DNA of 64,000 nucleotides from Nematostella vectensis (lineage: Eukaryota; Cnidaria; Anthozoa; Actiniaria; Edwardsiidae). How positions within the stretch are numbered: position 1 is the first letter of the stretch; each line of letters begins with the position of its first letter. Of the stretch, positions 1 to 41,074 are shown in pieces. Position numbers and translations under genes: made by a program. A model generated the notes under the pieces. That model did no database searches. It saw only the letters and a program-made list of their open reading frames with translations, and was not told where the DNA came from. The DNA lies in assembly GCF_932526225.1 (NCBI RefSeq), contig NC_064037.1:6467703-6531702 (forward strand), read 5' to 3'.

Positions 1-1015
1 TTCATATTGGTATGGTATCCATATTGGTATGGTATTCATATTGGTATGGTATCCATATTGGTATGGTATTCATAATGGTATGGTATCCATATTGGTATGG
101 TATTCATAATGATATGGTATTCATGTTGGTATGGTATCCATATTGGTATGGTATTCATAATGGTATGGTATCTATATTGGTATGGTATCCATATTGGTAT
201 GGTATTCATAATGGTATGGTATCCATATTGGTATGGTATTCATAATGGTATGGTATCCATATTGGTATGATATTCATATTGGTATGGTATCCATATTGGT
301 ATGGTATTCATAATGGTATGGTATCCATATTGGTATGGTATTCATAATGGTATGGTATCCATATTGGTATGGTATCCATATTGGTATGGTATTCATATGG
401 TATGGTATTCATATTGGTATGGTATCCATATTGGTATGGTATCCATATTGGTATGGTATTCATAATGGTATGGTATTCATATTGGTATGGTATCCATATT
501 GGTATGGTATCCATATTGGTATGGTATTCATAATGGTATGGTATTCATATTGGTATGGTATCCATATTGGTATGGTATTCATATTGGTATGGTATGCATA
601 CTGGTATGGTATTCATATTGGTATGGTATACATATTGGTATGGTATTCATATTGGTATGGTATTGATATTGGTATGGTATGCATATTGGTATGGTATTCA
701 TATGGTATGGTATTCATATTGGTATGGTATTCATATTGGTATGGTATGCATATTGGTATGGTATTCATATTGGTATGGTATGCATATTGGTATGGTATCC
801 ATATTGGTATGGTATCCATATTGGTATGGTATTCATATTGGTATGGTATGCATATTGGTATGGTATTCATATTGGTATGGTATTCATATTGGTATGGTAT
901 TCATATGGTATGGTATTCATGTTGGTATGGTATTCATGTTGGTATGATATCCATATTGGTATGGTATTCATATTGGTATGGTATCCATATTGGTATGGTA
1001 TCCATATTGGTGTGG
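1..1015. repeat. 17-bp satellite array, left edge
   Basis: Tandem copies of a 17-bp unit, roughly GGTATGGTATYCATATT, run from the window edge to about 1015, where the pattern breaks down into unique sequence. Variants differ mainly at the TCC/TTC/TGC position and by a shorter form that lacks the TTGG part. The long open frames across it on both strands are a by-product of the repeat and do not look like genes. The array continues outside the window. Confidence 0.97.
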
Positions 1016-1421
1016 CATCGTAGGATTGGGTAGGGTCGGCTAGGGTAGTGAAGATATGGTAAGGCAGACACAGGGGGAAACTACAATACCTAGAGCATCT
1101 AACATTAAGGTAAGCATGACACAGGGTAATGTAATACGCGTAGGTAATTGAAGGCTGCAATACGTGCTAGGTATAGGTATATAAGGGTGAACAGCGTTAG
1201 AGAAGAGTGAAGCAGGGCACAGTTATATGTTATACCTTTGTGTTACATCAGTTATCACTGGTGTATGAAGGTAGGGTACGATGCTGAGTATTATCAAAAA
1301 CGGTTTAGGGTGGCATTGGGATGGAAAAGGGTGTGTAAAGGGTTTGGGTGAGGACACAGGAGACGGAATATAGATAGGTTGGTCGGATTGAGAAGCCAAG
1401 TGGTAACGCGATTAAACTTAC
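1016..1421. other. Unique spacer or intron downstream of the PKD exon
   Basis: About 400 bases of non-repetitive sequence between the satellite and the PKD exon. On the minus strand a strong donor (GTAAGT) ends the exon at 1422, so this is probably the start of an intron that runs into or past the satellite. I see no coding exon here. Confidence 0.5.
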
Positions 1422-2723
1422 TGATAGACATTCGGTCGGTCCGACCATCTGAAAACACAAACGTGGAGTTCACACGCGATCCGCGGTCCATCGTTCCATT
1501 ACATTCTACGATTTGTCCAACTTCAGCTGCCCTTGGACACGTTAACCGGATATTATTCCTAGGATCGTCCACATTATACACCTCCGAGGCCACCACCTCA
1601 CCAGAGATGATATTACTAGCTGTAGCAGTCACCACGTACGACCCAGGTTTGTCATATATATGGCGTGCTTTCGGTTCGCTCGAAGGCTTGGTTACCAGCG
1701 TTCCATCGCCCAAGTCAAAGACATAACTCACATTAATCCCGTTGGTAATTCCACCATGGATATTGACCGGCTCTAAAATATTCAACGATTCTATCTTCTG
1801 TAGTGTAAACCCCAAAATGCGCTCTCCGGCGTTATATACGCTGTTCTTCAGGGGTCCACCGCACTTGAGGTAATGCTCGGAAGACGGCCACTTACTAGAA
1901 CCTGAAACGGATCCAGAAAAAAAAAACACTTGGTATTATACACTGCAACCCCGATAACTCGAACTTGGAAAGCTCGAACACCCGCCAACTCGGACAGTAC
2001 GACGTTCGCTATCGACTATTACAAGAACGTTAGCCAATCAGCATGCGGGGATTACAGTTTGATTGACATAAACTAGGAGGATTCCGACTTGCTCTGATGT
2101 GCAGTCAAAAGGGTTTTATTTGCCTCATTATTTGGGTAGTGAAGAACATGTCAATTAGATAACACGTTCTTCGCATTCCAATCGGTTTTAATTGTTTTAC
2201 TCCTCAAAACTGTCAAGGTGGCCACGGTTGCGCGCTTCACTCTGTAACGGGTCCCACTGTATTGTTTGGCTTCAACACCATATCGTTCCTCAGGCCCTCA
2301 GGCCCTCGAATTAGGTATTTCCCTATTCCAATCATAAAATAGACAGAATACTGAGAAAAGGGAGGATATACAACTTAAAACCACTGAACTCTGTTGAGCG
2401 CTAGGGCAAAGTAAAGTATGTATAGTTAATCCCACATATGCGCGAAATACTGCAAATGGAATTGAATAAACAAATGAATATTATTATAATTATAAAATAC
2501 TAACCTGGACAAGGCGTGTTGCACTCTGAGTCGTCCAGTTTTGGAGTGCCTGGTAGAGTATTTGAGCACAAACACAATCTCCCATCCTGTAGTGCTGCGT
2601 ACTTGTACTTGATACCACATTGCTCCAAACATCGTATTGGACTTATATCATGAGGGTCATAGTCCCCCGGACCGGAGGAAAAAACCCGGGACTCTTCGGA
2701 TTCCGTGAAGCACCCAAGGTATT
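1422..2723 (-). CDS. WSC-PKD domain protein, polycystin-1-like (two exons of a partial gene)
   Basis: Two minus-strand exons, 2723-2505 and 1901-1422, join in matching phase. The first encodes a WSC carbohydrate-binding domain: it opens YLGCFTES, has the cysteine pattern CLEQCG...LCLCSN...CNTPCPG, and follows a TTTGTTTTAG acceptor. The second encodes a PKD (Ig-like) domain with the motif YVFDLGDG, then HIYDKPGSYVVTATASN, and the start of a further PKD-like module. WSC followed by PKD repeats is the N-terminal order of polycystin-1-type membrane proteins. I found neither the start of the gene upstream of 2723 nor its 3' part, which would lie beyond the satellite. It could instead be another WSC/PKD surface protein or a gene fragment. 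Confidence 0.8.
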
Positions 2724-5544
2724 CTAAAACAAACATGCATTGTTTCAATGCTAGCTTATGCCTTCTCTGACAGAGCAAAAAAAACGGCATGAAATTTTCC
2801 AATTCTCAAGATATAAGCTCAACATTCCGCATACAAGGAGTTCCTCTGACCAAAATCTTAATTCCAAATTTTAAAGAAATTTAGAAGATATGAAATTTAA
2901 ATATAAGCGAGCAAAGTTGGCTTAATTTTTGATCAGAGCCCGACTTCTCTTAAAAAACGAGGAGAATTCATATACTTTGAACATATGAAAGTTGCACTTA
3001 AAGCTTCATATCTCGAAGACGAAACCATTAGAAAAAAACACTTTTTGATATGTTGGTTTACATAACATAAGGAAACTCTATGCAAAAATTCAAGCTTAAC
3101 GAAGTAAACCAGACCTTATTTTGGGAAAACTTGCCATTTGTTTGCTCTGTCGCCTTCTCTTATACAACCATGAATATCTAATCGTTTTAACTTTGAACTA
3201 TAACACATACATCGTTTTAATATTGTGTTTTGGGCCGAGATTTCGAAATAACTATCCAAAAATAAAGTTTTTTTGAAGTTTAAAAACTTAATTTACGAAA
3301 TTGCTATCGAAAACGCCATAGTAGCTTTCCCAAGTCAACCGATGGAAATGGGTGATTTCTGACATTTACGGTACATAAGTTACATGCAAAACAAGGAGTA
3401 GAAAAAGCAATGAGATACTTTGCTCTGAAAATAGCCAGGCCTGGCTTAAAGCTGGTTAAATTAATAAATTTCTCTTGTTCTGGGTTTTACCTTTTGACCC
3501 TTGTAAACTAGTTTTTGCAAGCCAAGATATAAGGATCATTCCAATGGCTTGTTAAAATGAATAAATAAAAAAGGTATATAGTGAAGACCATTATATAAAG
3601 AAATACCATGAGCAGTGTACCAGAAGTTTATCAAAGTAACCTGGAATTCAAAGAAATGCGTCATTTCGAAATTTCGCGAGGAATAACGCTGCTAACAGAT
3701 AAAACAAAGAAACGTTGGTGTGGTTATGTCGGTTTGGTCTGTGCACTAGGAGTTCGAGGTTATTGTTTATACAAGTATCCCCACCGGTTTCTTCTATTCA
3801 AAGCGGAGATTTTTTCTAGGGATGTATATTAATAATGGATGCTTAGAATCTTTGTTTTCGATCTGTCACTAGTGGGAAATATCTAATAAAAAATGTAAGA
3901 AGTATTTTTTTGTTTAGTCAGAGTTTTAGAGGGAGCCATGGATATAGAAAACCATGAAAAAATTCTATCATAATAATTTTTCGTCATTTCGGACATTTTT
4001 CTCAAAAAAGCAGTTTATATCGAAGGAAGAAAACTGAAAATTCTTGGATTGAATATTAGGTGAAAAGGAAATACAGAAAAAATTAAATCAGTAAAAATAA
4101 ATAAGTTCTACCTTCTTTACGAACTTGTGTCATCATACCAGAAGAATAAGTCTGAAATTTAACCGAAACGCATTGTTAAAATTGTTCGAAAACTTTAACA
4201 GAACATTATATTTGCTTTTCCCAACTTACCAAATAACTTGTCAGACAGAGAAGAACACACAGATATCTTTTGGTCGTCATTTTATGGTTGTGTTTTGCGG
4301 CAGTTTAGTTGTTGCCTTGTCTATTTTTCTTCGGTAAAACGATCTACGTCCTTCTTGTGAGCTGCTCTTGCCAAGATGGTCCCTGAACTGGCGAGATCTG
4401 CAATATTGTTTCCAGTGACTTGATTGGATAGGAGCAGGGTGGTTATTAATTATGCAGAATGTGTTACTTTGGTAATCGGCCAATAAGAGAGTTTGTGGTA
4501 AAGCTAATGAAGTCTTTGGTGTTCAGATACTTAAATAAACTTTTCTCAACTTATCTTTCACAAGGAAAATACTAAATGAACTTTAGTTTGTACATTTCTC
4601 TAAATGTTTCATTCGTTAAATTTTATTTGCAAAGAAGCCTTAACGATATCGAGTAAGATTTGAGTGTTGATGACTAATTACAAAGTTACTGCTATGGTGC
4701 AATTTTCAGAGAACAAACAGCCCCCTAATGTTATGAGCGCCAAACACAAAACATTATCTGATTAGATTTTACAATCCGCGTTAATGATGCTTACGATGTT
4801 ATGTTCATTAATTATCAATAAAGAGAAAAAAATAAGATAAGACAAAATGGAACTATATATTCTGCAGAGAACAAATACTATATTCTGCAGATAACAAATA
4901 CTATGAAAACGAAAACGGCAAACATGTATTAATAATAATTGTCTATTGAATTTTATTATTGAAATTTCGAGTTAATTTTCTTCCGTCACCTGGGACAATC
5001 TCCATCGTAAAAATTGATGGAATATTTACACTTAAACTTGTGATGAACTTGACACAAAGTTGTAAAGTGGACTAACACTTTCACATACTTCTAAACTTGT
5101 GTTTATCGTACATTCTAGCGTTTTATGTTCATTTTTACATATGTTTTATTTCTTTTTACAAAATATTTTCAACAACCGCTTCTGCATTACACGACAGGAT
5201 GTGAACATTTTACATAATGGGCAATTTTCCGTTTCCTACGTTTCTTTGGTAGTCTTGCGACTTTTTATAACTCTTTCTTCGAATTTCTACCCGTCTTAAC
5301 TAGGAACTATAGCTTCGGCATAATCACAAAGCGAGAAAAAACAAATCCACCGCTTTGCTCAAATTACACTAAATACTAAAATTTCAAAAGCTTTTTCTTC
5401 TTTAAACATCTTTCTAACCAAACGGTCGTCATCACTTTAGCTGTCCCCGAAATTTCCTGTAATTCTTGAACCTGATAATAGAAAGTAACGAGAAAAGTCA
5501 AATAGCAAAAAAAATATTTTTTTTACCAAAGTTTGCGAACTCAC
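2724..5544. other. AT-rich intergenic or intronic sequence, no confident gene
   Basis: No open frame here resembles a known family. A short minus-strand frame around 4330-4440 stays open to a stop but has no recognisable domain. At 4858-4903 there are two copies of an ATATTCTGCAGA..ACAAATACTAT motif. The remaining exon(s) of the BRCT-like tail of CHD1L, and 5' exons of the WSC-PKD gene, should lie in this stretch if they exist, but I could not place them. Confidence 0.4.
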
Positions 5545-34556
<29,012 letters not shown>

Positions 34557-35314
34557 AACGAGTCAGTCACAGGTATCCTGTCAACCGTCATCATCTGGCG
34601 ATCTAGAGAAAAAAATTTCTATTGCTGACACAGAGCATTCCGTTATTTTGATTGCACTGCACTTTTACGCCTGCAAATTTTGTCAGACTAATAACCTTAG
34701 ATAAAAAATAATTGCAAAGTTGCCTTGGTTTAATAATTAAGTTACAATGATGATGGTAGAATAATTTTTTTTTTCTTTTAGTTTTTCTTCTTTTTTTTTT
34801 CAGTTGCAGCCCCGCTATTGCCTACCCATAGTGCGTAGCGGTCGTTTGAGGGGCAGCTGTTTCCGTTCTACGCAAGTGGGCGGTTGGTACTCGGTTTTCG
34901 ACTCATGCAAATCAAATCTTCCTTCCGCTCTGAAAAAAAATTAACACAAACATTCATACGGAGAAGTCTATCAGGTTGGCTTCATCTCAGTGATGATCCT
35001 GAGGTTTTACCGAGATTTTGAGTAGAGGAAGCATAATTAGGGTAAATTGCTTGCATTTTTCGCGGGCGAGTTGTTTTGGTCGTCTTCTTTCGTCGCTTTA
35101 TCGGATTTTGTTGTCTGTTCGCTTATCGCCATTTTTGTGTTGGCGGATCTGTGACGTCGGTGGCAACTTAGTTTACGTAGTGTCCTCTCAGCCTATTCTC
35201 GCAAAAATCAAGCTGCAAAGGGTCGCATTTACTCGGCGATTTCGTCGTCGCCATTGAAGAAGAACGGAGTTTGGGGAAAGCGACGAGGAACATAATTTCT
35301 AGTCGCTGATTGAA
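34557..35314. promoter_or_regulatory. Divergent intergenic region between CHD1L and the carboxypeptidase gene
   Basis: The first coding exons of two oppositely oriented genes face away from each other across about 760 bp. This stretch should hold both 5' UTRs and either two promoters or one bidirectional promoter. The 34800-34910 part is GC-richer (for example GCGTAGCGGTCGTTTGAGGGGCAGCTG). No TATA box is obvious. Confidence 0.5.
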
Positions 35315-38300
35315 ATGATGAGGAACTTTGCGACTTTATTTGTGCTTCTTTTGGGGCTTTCCAAGGCGTCTCTTTCTAGTCTAGAAAGCTCAGAAACTGG
35401 CGTTCCGTTTGTTCACCACAACTACGAAGCAATGAAAGGTTTACTGGAGAAATTTAACAAGGAATACCCCGACATAACACGACTTTACAGCGTAGGGAAG
35501 ACTGTCGAAAATCGCGACCTTTTGGTTTTAGAAATTTCTGACAAGCCAGGAAAACACGAAAAGGGAGAACCAGAATTCAAATACATCGGGAACATGCATG
35601 GGAACGAAGTTGTAAGCCGAGAGATTTTGCTTCAACTTATTGGTTATTTGTTAAAAAATTATCAAGAAAATTCCGAATTAAAAAAGCTAGTGGATAGCAC
35701 ACGAATTCACATCATGCCCTCTATGAACCCTGATGGGTATGAAAAAGCTGTGATGGGAGATTGCCAAGGGGTGACGGGACGTGCGAATGCCAATGGCATC
35801 GATTTAAACAGGTAAATGCTCATAGAAAAGTTAGAATGTTTACGAAAAGAATGCTAATTTATTCAAAACCGTGAAGCGAAAACACTAAAAGGTTGTAATC
35901 TGAAATAGAGATTGTTATACTGATAACTTGTTTACTACCGTAACAGCAATGAATTTGGCTTTAAAATCATACCATGAATCCATTGTATGTTCCCGATAGC
36001 TAATTTAGTTTGATTCTACAATGATTTAGCATTGATATGAAGTACGACGTGTCATTTAGTCGAGTTGAATTCAGTTATAACTAACTTATGTACAATTCCC
36101 AGGCTATAATTTCTATTTCCTCAGTTTTTTTATTGGTTTCCCAGTAGAAACTAGAAATATATGTACGATTATTATTGTCTATTTAAATATAAATATATAA
36201 ATATATATATTATACATATAAATTTCACAGGATTTGGTTTCCTGTGAAGCTATCAATGTTTTTTTTGCACACACATCATTAAGATTTAAAACCCTTGTAC
36301 AATAAAGCTGACCAAACACCAATATTTTTATTGACCCACTATTAGATAAAAGACAAAACATACTAATGGTGAATTTTTATAGACCATAGTATTGCCACTG
36401 TGCGGTATGTAGATTTTACTTTCTGTAGTACACTATACACCTATATTATAGTTTATAGATATGGAGTATTTGTAAAAATACAGACGTTTAGAGGCTACTG
36501 CCTCTTCATCAGTGTCTAATAGCAACTGAAAGATTGAGCGCACCTGTAATTCAAATGTGTGAGCAAAACAAAATGCACATGCTCAAACTAGATGAATTTG
36601 AAATCAACATTGAGTCCATGTGGCTTGAGTGTTCTTTGTCTAAAGATTGCACACGCTTTCTCTTCTCTGCAACTTTTAGTCATCACAGATATTAGCACAT
36701 CTGAGGCTTGGTGTCCGGTCGACAAGAAGTGCTGGGTGACAGGGACCTTGTTGCCAGAGGAGTCGGTTCTCCTGTTAGCTCCTTTCCTGTTAGCTCCTCC
36801 TGAAATTTCTGTATTTTTACAACATTATTAGCGCTGTAAAAAACGTTTCAACCAAATATAACATTAATTTCCTAGCACTACCATCCCTAATCAACACCAG
36901 CTATGGAGTATGCATTTAAAAGAAAAATAGAACCCTATAGATCAAATCCATTTTTTACTTGAAGCTTCAGATTTCTTAACTTTAAATGTAATAGACTCCT
37001 TCAAAGTTTTCTTGGTGTTGGTCGATAAAATGTTCTCAAGAAGAACTGCACAGAAGACTAAGAGTAATTCACATTCCATTTTGTTTCATTTCATCATCCT
37101 GCTATGATAATTTGCAGAGCTATCAAAAAAAGCCAGTGACCACCAGAGCTTCGCCAGTTACTCCATGTTTTATTGCTGGCTACTTTTTGTCTAATGTTTA
37201 AATTTAATAATTAGAACCAATTTTGCCTCAATCCTGTCACAACTAGCTACTTTTTTAAAGCCACATCCTACTTCACTACCTTTTGACAGCCCTTATTTGG
37301 GAGTATGATACCATAGTGCTAAATGTTGGTAGAGGCCCTGAGGTTTTTCTTGCAAAATAACTTCTTGGATTAATTAAACTCAGAGAAATACAGTAATACC
37401 TGAATAGGTTTATTGTAGTCTGGATTCTCAGCTTTTTCCAGAGAACAAGGAAAATGATTGTTTGATTACATCACATACCATATTTGGAAGTCCACTTCAA
37501 TCATTTTTTTCACTTTTTTGTCACCCTAGAACTGTGTACCATGAGAATTTGTAAAATAAAAATATGTTAACATATAATAAAATATGTTAACATATTTTTG
37601 TGATGATCTTGCTTACTTAGTTTTACAGGTTGACCAATCCTATGACATAAAAGATAAAAAAATATAATATCAAATAAAATACACTAAGTAGACTTAGAGG
37701 ATTGTTTGACCATGTAGTAGGCATCAGTTGGAAATATATGTTTATTTTTGTGATGATCTTGTTGACTTTTCACAGTTGACCAAAAAAATCCTAACTTTTT
37801 CCCCCCAGAAACTTCCCTGACCAGTTTGCAGGAAGAAAGGAGAACAACCCTCTTCAGCCAGAAACCAAGCTTGTGATGTCCTGGATCAAATCCAACCCTT
37901 TTGTCTTATCTGCTAACCTCCATGGGGGCTCGTTAGTGGCTAATTACCCATTTGACGACTATGATCCTAATGGCAAGCGGTCGGGTGACAGCCCCTCTCC
38001 TGATGACCCTCTCTTCAAGTCCTTGGCCCGCACCTATGCTGATGCGCACAAGACCATGCATCTGAACAAGCCACCATGCCCTGGGGACCCAGATCAATTT
38101 GACGGAGGTATGGTACAGGCACAATGCTAGGCGTGGGTGCAGGGGGTGCACTTGTTCCATTATAATTCAAGTGAAGCAAGAGTTAAAATCTGTTGGTTGT
38201 CGTGCATAGAACTTTGTGAACAAAAATGCCTCAATATTTTGCACATCAAAATTGCTTTAAGATTCGATCGTTGGAGCAACTCTAACTTTTCTGGTATATT

Positions 38301-39739
38301 ATTATTGGATGGATTTTATGAGGTGCAAACATTACAGCCAAATCCATTTTATCTCAACCAAAAACAATAAACCATCCTCATCATAAATCAGCCTCATGTA
38401 GTGGCTTGTCATAAAATGAGCTTTAAAGTGCGACATGGGCTAGCATGGCTACCTTCACAATTTTATGTAAGCCAATAAGAATACGAAAAATGTGCAATCT
38501 GATTGGCATAAATGTCACTAGCCAACCAGATGCTTCGGTGCAAATCAGAACATGGTGGAATCCTCCTCCTAGCTATACTGTAGAGCTCTTGTCATTCAAA
38601 TTAGTAAATCTCACATTGCCAATTTCTTAAAATATTGTCTTGTTGGTCATGGAAAGGTCATCCCCGGAAACCCAGGGGTATTTCCTTCTAAGGTTTAACT
38701 CCCTGAGTTTCCGAGGATGTGGAAGTTCATGTCACCATCAAACAGTAATTGCCTGTCTATTTATTTGCTGTGCTGATTCCAGGAATAACCAATGGTGCTC
38801 ACTGGTACTCTGTATCCGGGGGAATGCAGGACTATAACTACCTCCACAGCAATGCCTTTGAGATCACGCTTGAAGTCAGCTGCTGCAAGTTCCCTGCTGC
38901 GTCTACTTTGAGTGACTTCTGGGACAAGAACAAGCCTGCTCTGCTGTCCTATATTAACAGGGTACACACCGGCATGAAGGGCGTTGTGCAGGATAACATG
39001 GGAAAACGTAAGGACGTAACACAATAAGATATAAAAAATATTTTTTTTCAGTTTGTTTTTGGAATGTCCATATCACAATCATGGTCAATCAATCATGGAA
39101 ATTCCGAGACTGCGAGACTGTTTTGAAAATACAAGAAAACAAGATCTTGCTTTTCTAAAGATACGAGAACGAAAACTCGAATCTCTAAAATCCGAAAATT
39201 CGAGATGCCTCTAAATTAGACGATGACTAGTTCGCTTCCTTTAGATGTTGACATCGCACTGTTTAGTTCACGACAGTTCTTCCAAATATTTGCTCTTTTT
39301 TCCAACAGCCATCAAAGATGCAAGGATCATCCTTGAAGGAAACAGCCATGCTGTCAAGTCCGCAGCGGATGGGGACTTCTGGCGCCTCGTGCTCCCAAGG
39401 AACAAACCCTACAGCGTCAGGGTGGAGGCCCCGGGGTACAACTATCTCACAAAGGAGGTCAGGGTTGCCGAGGACCGGCCTACGGAGGTCACCTTCACCC
39501 TGACACCCAAGGTCGAGCTGGCATCCGATGAAGAGTTTCAGCTGTCCAAGAAGTCCGAGGTGATGCCGCCGCCCAAAGAGACGAAGAAGAAGGTGCCGGT
39601 GATGCTCGTGGTAGGTTTGACAGTTGTCTGCATGATCGCGCTGGTGCTGGCCATCGGTCTCGCTGTGATGCTGGCTAAAAGGCACCGTGCTCAAACTGGT
39701 GGAGAAACCGGCTACTGTCAGGTCTCAACCAAGGGCTAA
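35315..39739 (+). CDS. Membrane-anchored metallocarboxypeptidase (M14B, carboxypeptidase M/D/E-like)
   Basis: Removes C-terminal Arg or Lys from peptides, in the secretory pathway or at the cell surface. Four exons join in phase: 35315-35811, 37809-38107, 38783-39007 and 39309-39739, giving 483 residues. Residues 1 to about 19 are a signal peptide. The catalytic domain has the zinc motif HGNE (H95, E98), the second zinc histidine in NLHGG (H204), a Tyr in MQDYNYL (Y283) and the catalytic Glu in [11 protein letters not shown] (E296). A transthyretin-like domain follows (about 341-425, starting [10 protein letters not shown]). Residues ~436-462 are a transmembrane helix with a short basic tail ending QVSTKG. 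One catalytic domain plus a membrane helix sets it apart from multi-domain CPD and GPI-anchored CPM. All key residues are intact. Confidence 0.93.
36440..36835. mobile_element. Possible Penelope-like or hairpin element fragment in carboxypeptidase intron 1
   Basis: GTATTTGTAAAAATACAGACG near 36467 and CTGTATTTTTACAACATTATT near 36810 are inverted relative to each other. The sequence GGCTACTGCCTCTTCATCAGTGT resembles ends often seen in Penelope-type repeats. There is no convincing coding content. The rest of this 2-kb intron (35812-37808) is AT-rich and unremarkable. Confidence 0.35.
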
Positions 39740-41043
39740 ATCAATCAGAATTACCATAAATCTTTTATTAACATCTGGCTATCTTTGTCCTTTTGCAGCT
39801 GTCGATATTATTCGTCCCCATATCCGTCCCCATATCTTCCCACAACTCTTAGCGCGCGTTAAACCGAGGTCAAGGGAAAAATTCTAACCATGGCCATCTG
39901 ACCTCCCTGACGCCATTTTCTTTGTTTATCTCTTTGCCCTCCGTTTCACGCGCTCTCACAGAGAGTTGTGGAAGAAATGGGGTGAATGGGTGGAAACTGC
40001 TTAGGTTAGCGAACAGTTGCTAGCTTACTTTTCCTTGTTATGGTCCACCGCTCTTATTACCCAGGCGAGAGGAGTACCCTTGGCACTCTGGCAACAAGTT
40101 TTTTTTTGCTAGATGGCTTTTGCTCGATTTTTTTTGTCTCTGAAAGCTTCTCCTTGTACTGTAGGCTCGGCGTCGTATGTCGCTCACTGACTCACATCCC
40201 TTATCCTGTAAGCCTAAGCGCAAAAGGTCCATCCTATCGAGATCGTTCCAATTTACTCAACATATTCTTAATTTTTTTACTCTAAGTAGTTTTCATTATT
40301 TACAACGTTCTAAAAGATATAATATGAAAACGTTTATTTTGTTCCAGTTAACAATGTAGAATCGCATACAAGCGGCTCATTTTCATTCGTCCTCTTGTTC
40401 CTTGTTCGTTTCGTTTAATTTAGTCGAATTTTGTTGCATGTTCAGTGGTACCTTCTTTGCTTAGAGGCCACTTGTACATTACCTCAGGTTGTGCATCTCG
40501 CTAGTTAGCTATAGAATCTAGCTATAGTATCACACTTTGGCGTCACGAATCTCTATTATGGAAGCATCAATAATGGGCACCCTAAAATCAGCACTACATC
40601 CATATTATGAGTTTGTAACTGCCAAAAAAGGGCCGTATGACTAATATATAAAGAACATGAGGGAATTTTAATTGATAGGGCTTAGTTCTCATACTGTTAC
40701 AGTTATATGTAACCTTGTGTTGTAAGAGTGATCCAAATAAATCTTTGGTGGGGTAGTATTGTTTTGTGACTAAGCTTATTTTACCAGGCCAGTATTACAA
40801 GTATTACCACTCGCATGACATCTTGCATGTTTGACAGCCTGACGATGTGTCTATCATGACATATCTTTTACGTTTATATTCCTTTTTTTAGAATCACTTC
40901 ACGTCACATATCACGTGACCATCTGGTTGCACACCACTTGACACCTACCAAATTTGGATGTCATACGATGTTTCTTTCATGAGATATCGGATAGTTTATT
41001 ACAAATGTGGCCTATCTTATTACAAATGTGGTCGTTATAACAA
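39740..41043 (+). other. 3' UTR and downstream flank of the carboxypeptidase gene
   Basis: Non-coding after the stop codon. A canonical AATAAA lies at 40736-40741, about 1 kb downstream, and is the best polyadenylation signal I see. The stretch 40800-41043 leads into the 30-bp satellite. Confidence 0.5.
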
Positions 41044-41074
41044 ATGTGGCAGGTTATTACAAATGTGGCCTCAA

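Noticed and set aside
12-1033. Tyr/Trp-rich open frames on both strands
   Set aside because: Produced by the 17-bp satellite; no start context, splice sites or family resemblance.
4277-4483. Minus-strand frame considered as the last BRCT exon of CHD1L
   Set aside because: No Trp-containing BRCT helix or other match in any frame.
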